53,318 nt of DNA, from positions 1 through 53,318 of the IMG/VR virus record IMGVR_UViG_3300043803_001519; one strand, written 5' to 3'. Source of the DNA: a virus. This document shows, piece by piece, positions 49,137-53,318 of the stretch. The translations under genes were made by a program, and so were the position numbers. How positions within the stretch are numbered: position 1 is the stretch's first letter; each line of letters begins with the position of its first letter. Below the pieces are notes generated by a model. It had not been told where the DNA came from. It did not search any database and worked only from the letters and a program-made list of their open reading frames with translations.

Positions 49137-49374
49137 TTACCGAGGCTACGCCGACCTGCCCGGGGGCTGCCGTGTGGGACTCCTGGTAGAGCCCGCTCAC
49201 GAACTCGAGCACGCGCTGCATGATCGGGTGGGCCAGGGTGCCGTTGACGACCAGGAGGATCAGGTTCTCGGACACCTGGACCCCCGTCACGGAGGTGCCA
49301 TCCCCGGAGGGGAGGGCGTCAACGAGCTCGGCCAGGGTGAGGCCGGCGTCCAGGGCGTTCTGTGGCTCAGTCAT
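49114..49374 (-). CDS. unknown small protein upstream of terminase
   Basis: An 86-residue acidic protein with NLILLVVNGTLAHPIMQRVL and a helical region. The ATG at 49374 lies within phased array 18. It overlaps the small terminase start by 23 bases. No family is recognised; the placement suggests a packaging- or head-related accessory. Confidence 0.5.
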   Translation of the reverse strand: MTEPQNALDAGLTLAELVDALPSGDGTSVTGVQVSENLILLVVNGTLAHPIMQRVLEFVSGLYQESHTAAPGQVGVASVNGSEASA

Positions 49375-49390
49375 TCAGTGACCTTGTGGT
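49362..49390 (+). repeat. 8-bp-phased pentamer array 18
   Basis: GTGGC-TCA-GTCAT, then TCA-GTGAC, then CTT-GTGGT: four units in 8-bp register that cover the start codon of the minus-strand gene at 49374. Confidence 0.55.
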
Positions 49391-49403
49391 TGGTGGAAGT
49401 GGA

Positions 49404-50741
49404 TTAAGCGCCGGCGGAGACGAGGAAAGCGTCGACCGAGCCGTCGACAGTGTTGACGGCGATAGCGATCTCCACTCCGCCAGAGTAGGAGAAGACCTGG
49501 AAGCGGTTGAACACCTGGTCAGGGTTCTCGACCTGGCTCTGCGGCTGCAGCGTATTGGACGGCGCCGTGATGTTGGTCCAGTTGTAGGTGAGGTTGCCAT
49601 CAACGCCGATCGCCCCCTGCGCGCCACTGGCGTACGCGAGGCGGAAGACGTTGGCCTCCGCAGCGCCAGGCCAGTACAGGACGGCGCCAAGGGCCGGCGA
49701 CCAGTCGACGCCAGCGCCTTCGACCTTGCGCGTCGGCGGAGTGCCGGTCTCGGAGATCAGCCAGGCGGTGGACGTCGACAGGCGGTACTGCGAAAGGTCC
49801 GCGGGCTTGAGGTACCGGATGGTGTCGGTATAGCGGTAGTCGAAGAAGATGACGATGTCGCGGATCGGGTCGTGAACGATCGACTGGGCGATGCCGTTGC
49901 CCGACCAGAAGTGCGCCGCGCCGGCGCCAGGCGGCCGGTTCGTCCACTGCCCGCCAGGGGAGGCCAGCGGGTTGAGCGTCGCGACGATGTTCGCAGTCTG
50001 GGCCCGGGTCACCGCTAGGAAGACGTAGTGCCCACGGACGGCGTCCCAGAACCCGGACGGCGAGTACTGCCACGCGTTCCGCGTGTCGGCGCCGACGATG
50101 GGGTCCCCGCGCACCCAGGGAGCAGTGGGGTTCGCCAGGTCGAGCCAGTGCGGGTACCGCGTGGCGACGGCGACCGTGCTGTCGTCGTAGTTGGACACCG
50201 CGCGCGGCGAGATGAGCAGGCCGTTGGGGAAGCCCGGCAGAGGGCCGGTGCAAGCGAGCTGGAAGTAGGTATGCGTCGGCAGCGGCGAGCCGTCAGGGAA
50301 CTCCCCGAAAGAGTTGCCGGTGAGCGCGTTGTAGTTGGCCGTGGCGGGGCGCAACTGCGTCCAGGCACGGGTGCCGAGGTCGAACCGGAAGAGGTCGTTG
50401 CCTTCGTAGCCACTGCCGGACCTGGAGTGGGCGCCACCGAGGCCGACCAGCATGGACTGGTACGCGCCGAGAGCGGGGGCGCGAGCGCCGCCGTTCCACG
50501 ACGAGAGCGACCGCTGGAAGTTGACGTCGGTCGGGTTGACCGTCTTCACGTCGCGCATGACGTTGGTGGCCGAGAGGCCGAAGCCCGGCGTGGCGCCGCT
50601 GATGCGCGCCCAGGTGCCGACCTGCCAGCCGGCGGCGATGGCCTGGGCGATCCAGGGCGGCGGGGAGCCGGGGCCGACGGGCGGCACGACTGCCGCGGGC
50701 ACACGGATCCGCAGGCGATTGGGGCTCAGGGAAGAGGGCAT
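49404..50741 (-). CDS. kelch-like beta-propeller virion protein
   Basis: A 445-residue protein. Repeats of the kelch/galactose-oxidase style run through the protein: YQSMLVGLGGAHSRSGSGYE with NDLFRFDLGTRAWTQL; FWDAVRGHYVFLAVT; HDPIRDIVIFFDYRY with TIRYLKPADLSQYRL; WSPALGAVLYWPGAAEANVF. Most units combine a beta hairpin with W/F at the turn, giving about six or seven blades. No active-site residues are evident. Likely a host-surface-binding structural protein; it is one of three such genes in a row. Confidence 0.6.
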   Translation of the reverse strand: MPSSLSPNRLRIRVPAAVVPPVGPGSPPPWIAQAIAAGWQVGTWARISGATPGFGLSATNVMRDVKTVNPTDVNFQRSLSSWNGGARAPALGAYQSMLVGLGGAHSRSGSGYEGNDLFRFDLGTRAWTQLRPATANYNALTGNSFGEFPDGSPLPTHTYFQLACTGPLPGFPNGLLISPRAVSNYDDSTVAVATRYPHWLDLANPTAPWVRGDPIVGADTRNAWQYSPSGFWDAVRGHYVFLAVTRAQTANIVATLNPLASPGGQWTNRPPGAGAAHFWSGNGIAQSIVHDPIRDIVIFFDYRYTDTIRYLKPADLSQYRLSTSTAWLISETGTPPTRKVEGAGVDWSPALGAVLYWPGAAEANVFRLAYASGAQGAIGVDGNLTYNWTNITAPSNTLQPQSQVENPDQVFNRFQVFSYSGGVEIAIAVNTVDGSVDAFLVSAGA

Positions 50742-50755
50742 TCGGGGCTACTCCA

Positions 50756-51868
50756 TCAGAAGCCGGACGGGGGCTTCCAGATAAGGCTGTTCGGCTGGCC
50801 AGGGTTGTTCGTGGCCGTCGGGCAGAGCCGCCAGTACGCGCCGTAGTCGGGCACGAACATCGGGGTGCCGTACTCCTTCAGCGCGTCGCTGAACCGGAAC
50901 GGATGCTCGAAGGCCTGCAGCTCCCACTCCAGCGTCGAGGTGTTGAGTCTCCAGACGCGCTGCGGGTTGGCGGCGTTCGTACACTCGAAGATGGCCACAC
51001 TGCCGGCCGGAGTAGCCAGCATGGCGTTGCGCCGCGAGATGCCATCGCTCGCCGAAGGGAAGCAGGACACGAAGAGCGGAAGGTCCCCGGTACCGCGGGT
51101 CACCGTCGGCGTGGCGCCGGGGTTGATGAGCCACCACGGGCGCCCGCCGGCCAGGTAGTCGCCCTCGTGGCCGTGCGAGAACACGACCTTGTCGAGCAGC
51201 TCGCAGTAGACGCCGATCTGGTGACGGGAGTTGGTCGTCGGGATCGAGGTCAGGGTGCCGATCTGCGACCACACGCCGGTCGACTTGCGCCAGGCAAAGA
51301 CCGTGGTCGCCCGCTGCAGCACGAGGCCGCCGTCGCCGGCGCCGAAGAGGTTCGGGTGCCACTCGAGGCCCCACGGCCCGGCGCCGTCGCCGGTGGTGTA
51401 CACGCCGGTGTTGTCCCAGGTGGCGGTGTCCGGGTTCCAGATGCCGGCGCGCTCGCCGCGGTAAGGCACCGCGTAGAGTGCATCGTCCTCGAAGTCGAGC
51501 GCGGCGAAGGCGCGCATGAAGTCGCCGTTGTCCGAATCGGTGTTCAGGCCGCCGACGTTGTTGAACGGCGACGTGAAGCTGTTCGTCTCCTCGTCGTAGA
51601 CGATGAGGCGCCAGTTGCCGCCGGTGCCGGACGACTTGCCGAGGAAGTAGGCCTTGTGCGGCCCCCACAGCCAGCGGCCGATGGTGTTGGTGAACCACGA
51701 GCCAGTCCAGTTCCACGAGGCGTCGAGTGTGAAGGACGCGCTGGCGCCGGCTGCAAGCGCGGCAACGGCCACCGCCAGGGCTGAGTCCCCCAGCGGCGTG
51801 TAGCTCGGCGGTGGCGGAGGCGGGTCGGTGATCGTGAAGGTCAGCGTGAAGCTGTTGGTCGAGGCCAT
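50756..51868 (-). CDS. kelch-like beta-propeller virion protein
   Basis: A 370-residue protein starting with a Pro-rich linker (ITDPPPPPPSYTPLG). It then has propeller-type repeats: WLWGPHKAYFLGKSSGTGGN with WRLIVYDEETNSFTS; FAALDFEDDALYAVPYRGE with GIWNPDTATWDNTGVY; VLQRATTVFAWRKSTGVW; VAIFECTNAANPQRVWRLNT. Its blade pattern resembles that of the 49404-50741 protein, suggesting an ancestral duplication. Probable surface-binding virion protein. Confidence 0.6.
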   Translation of the reverse strand: MASTNSFTLTFTITDPPPPPPSYTPLGDSALAVAVAALAAGASASFTLDASWNWTGSWFTNTIGRWLWGPHKAYFLGKSSGTGGNWRLIVYDEETNSFTSPFNNVGGLNTDSDNGDFMRAFAALDFEDDALYAVPYRGERAGIWNPDTATWDNTGVYTTGDGAGPWGLEWHPNLFGAGDGGLVLQRATTVFAWRKSTGVWSQIGTLTSIPTTNSRHQIGVYCELLDKVVFSHGHEGDYLAGGRPWWLINPGATPTVTRGTGDLPLFVSCFPSASDGISRRNAMLATPAGSVAIFECTNAANPQRVWRLNTSTLEWELQAFEHPFRFSDALKEYGTPMFVPDYGAYWRLCPTATNNPGQPNSLIWKPPSGF

Positions 51869-51871
51869 CGA

Positions 51872-53317
51872 TTACGGCTCCGGCGCGTTCGGGATGGCGT
51901 AGCCACCCGGGAACGGAATGGGCTTGGTGCTGGTGACCCAGTCGAGGACGTACCAGTACATGTCGGGCCGGCCGGGCTCGTCACCCGCGCCGGTCGAGTG
52001 GTACATGGCCTCCATCTCGAACCAGTGGTTGCTGCTCGAGCCGAACGGCGTAATGCCGCGCGCATCGCGAGTGAGCTTCGGGGCGTCGCCTTCCAGCGCC
52101 TCCCACATCATGAACGAGCTCTTCGATGGGTCGGCCTCGTTGTACTCCGCGAAGATCTCCCAGACCCACGGGCGGTCCGCGCCAATCGGCACGGCGTTCT
52201 TCGCCGCCGCCGAGTCCGGCCACCCGCGTCCGCCCGGGTGGACCCGGTTGAACATGTAGCACTGCTCGAGGTTCACCAGCGGATTGACGTACGAGTTGTC
52301 CAGGTTGCCGATCCGGCCGAGCTGGCCGAAGTTCTCGAGCCACTTCGCCTGGCGCTCGGCAGTCGTGCCGGTGTCGAAATTGGGCACGTTGCCCTGGACC
52401 GCGAACGCCAGGTGCGGGGCCTGGAAGCCGCTGCCCCAGGGGCTGTTCGTGAAGACCGCCCCGATCTCATCCTCGAGCGCCGGGCTGCCCCGGATGAACA
52501 CCGACGCAAAGCCGCTCGTGCGGTAGTGCTGGATCGCAATCTGCGCCGGGTCGAGCGTCCCGAGCGTGAAGAGCTTGAAGCCGCCGTTGCCGTTGCTATG
52601 GCGGTAGCCCAGCGTCTCCTTCGGGTAGTAGTACCGGCCGCGGATGTAGACGCGCTTGACCTCGGTCGAATTGACGCCGTTGACGAACTGCTGGTAGCCG
52701 GCCTCGTTGTAGCCGGCGTTCCACCGGCGCCGGAACCGCGCGGCCTTCTTCCCGGGCTCGACCGGCGAGTCTACCCAGTCGATGGAGTCAGCGCCGACCG
52801 TACCGGTGATGCCGCCGCCTGAGTTGCCGCGGGAGTCCTGAAGCAGCCGGGCCTTGTCGGTGATCGCCCGGGTCGGCACCTCCGCCGCGTTGATGTACAC
52901 CTTCTCCCAGTCGGTGGCGAAGAGCCCGCCGACGGCCGTCGCGATGCTGGCGAACTCCGCGCCGCCAACGGCGGGCTGCTGGACGACGACCGAGAACGTC
53001 TTGGCCACCCACTCGCCGCCGCTGTCGCCAACGGTGATGGTGATCGAGTACGTGCCCGGCGTGAGCGGCGTGCCGGTCAGCGTGCCGCCGGTGATGGCTG
53101 CGTAGTCAGCGAAGAACAGGCCGAGCCCTGCGTCCTGGGACATGACGCCCCAGAACTTGGCGCCGGCGGCTCCGCCCGTTGCCGCCAGCGAAGCAGTGTA
53201 GGGCTGTCCGGCCGTCGCGGCCGGGAGCGACACGGTCGTGATCCGCAGCGTCGGGTCAACACCAGGCGCGACCCCGTCGTCGGCGGAGAAGGTGACCGTG
53301 TAGGTGCCAGCCGTCGT
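51872..53317 (-). CDS. Ig-like/lectin-lyase-like adhesin, 5' end outside window
   Basis: The frame is open to the window end; an internal GTG at 53233 is inside an Ig-like domain (GTYTVTFSADDGVAPGVD before it), so the gene is 5' truncated by the window. Residues after that contain another Ig-like repeat (AGQPYTASLAATGG...GTYSITITVGDSG). The distal 350 residues form a jelly-roll-like domain (VKRVYIRGRYYYPKE; GGFKLFTLGTLDP; FEMEAMYHSTG; DMYWYVLDW) similar in style to polysaccharide lyases/lectins of the concanavalin type. Likely an adhesin acting on host or biofilm polysaccharide. Confidence 0.55.
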   Translation of the reverse strand, partial: TTAGTYTVTFSADDGVAPGVDPTLRITTVSLPAATAGQPYTASLAATGGAAGAKFWGVMSQDAGLGLFFADYAAITGGTLTGTPLTPGTYSITITVGDSGGEWVAKTFSVVVQQPAVGGAEFASIATAVGGLFATDWEKVYINAAEVPTRAITDKARLLQDSRGNSGGGITGTVGADSIDWVDSPVEPGKKAARFRRRWNAGYNEAGYQQFVNGVNSTEVKRVYIRGRYYYPKETLGYRHSNGNGGFKLFTLGTLDPAQIAIQHYRTSGFASVFIRGSPALEDEIGAVFTNSPWGSGFQAPHLAFAVQGNVPNFDTGTTAERQAKWLENFGQLGRIGNLDNSYVNPLVNLEQCYMFNRVHPGGRGWPDSAAAKNAVPIGADRPWVWEIFAEYNEADPSKSSFMMWEALEGDAPKLTRDARGITPFGSSSNHWFEMEAMYHSTGAGDEPGRPDMYWYVLDWVTSTKPIPFPGGYAIPNAPEP

Positions 53318-53318
53318 G

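Overview
The window looks like most of the genome of a GC-rich, strictly lytic tailed phage (Caudoviricetes) with a podovirus-type virion. The evidence is an N4-gp56-type major capsid protein, a P22-type portal, tail adaptor and nozzle proteins, and very large ejection-type virion proteins; no tape measure, sheath or tail-tube gene was seen. A Gram-negative host is inferred from the overlapping Rz/Rz1 spanin pair. A proteobacterial host is suggested more weakly by a phage-borne homologue of stringent starvation protein A (SspA). No integrase, repressor, tRNA or CRISPR array was seen.

Left arm, plus strand, about 1-16,038: tightly packed, mostly ATGA-coupled early and middle genes. Small unknown proteins come first, followed by a dATP/dGTP diphosphohydrolase-like enzyme and a GHKL-type ATP-binding protein. 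The replication and recombination block follows: a PrimPol/SF3-type primase-helicase, a Cas4/RecB-like Fe-S nuclease, an SNF2 helicase, a Cys-cluster protein and a second PD-(D/E)XK nuclease. An SspA-like protein, an AP2-domain protein and a run of about ten tiny unknown proteins complete the arm. It ends at a strong intrinsic terminator (16,043-16,074). No family A or B DNA polymerase and no RNA polymerase is visible.

Right arm, minus strand, read from about 53,318 down to 16,122: virion, packaging and lysis genes. In transcription order these are three surface-binding or enzymatic proteins (lectin/lyase-like and two kelch-like), the small and large terminase subunits, portal, scaffold, major capsid protein, decoration protein, head-tail and tail proteins, a highly repetitive tail fibre, three smaller virion proteins (one with a C-terminal S74-like chaperone domain), a 2,348-residue ejection-type protein with two metallopeptidase motifs, endolysin, Rz/Rz1, a proteasome-beta-like protein, two tailspikes (one with an SGNH esterase domain), and a 12-codon micro-ORF. 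Hairpin terminators flank the capsid/decoration pair.

Three observations stand out. (1) The large terminase is interrupted by an intein at its conserved TRW motif, and an HNH endonuclease gene is nested inside the intein in a different reading frame with its own ribosome binding site. (2) Short arrays of a GTCAC-like pentamer repeated every 8 bp are scattered through the window, upstream of genes and inside coding sequences, often covering start or stop codons. (3) The SspA homologue keeps the Pro-His-Pro motif that the host protein needs for phage P1 late transcription.
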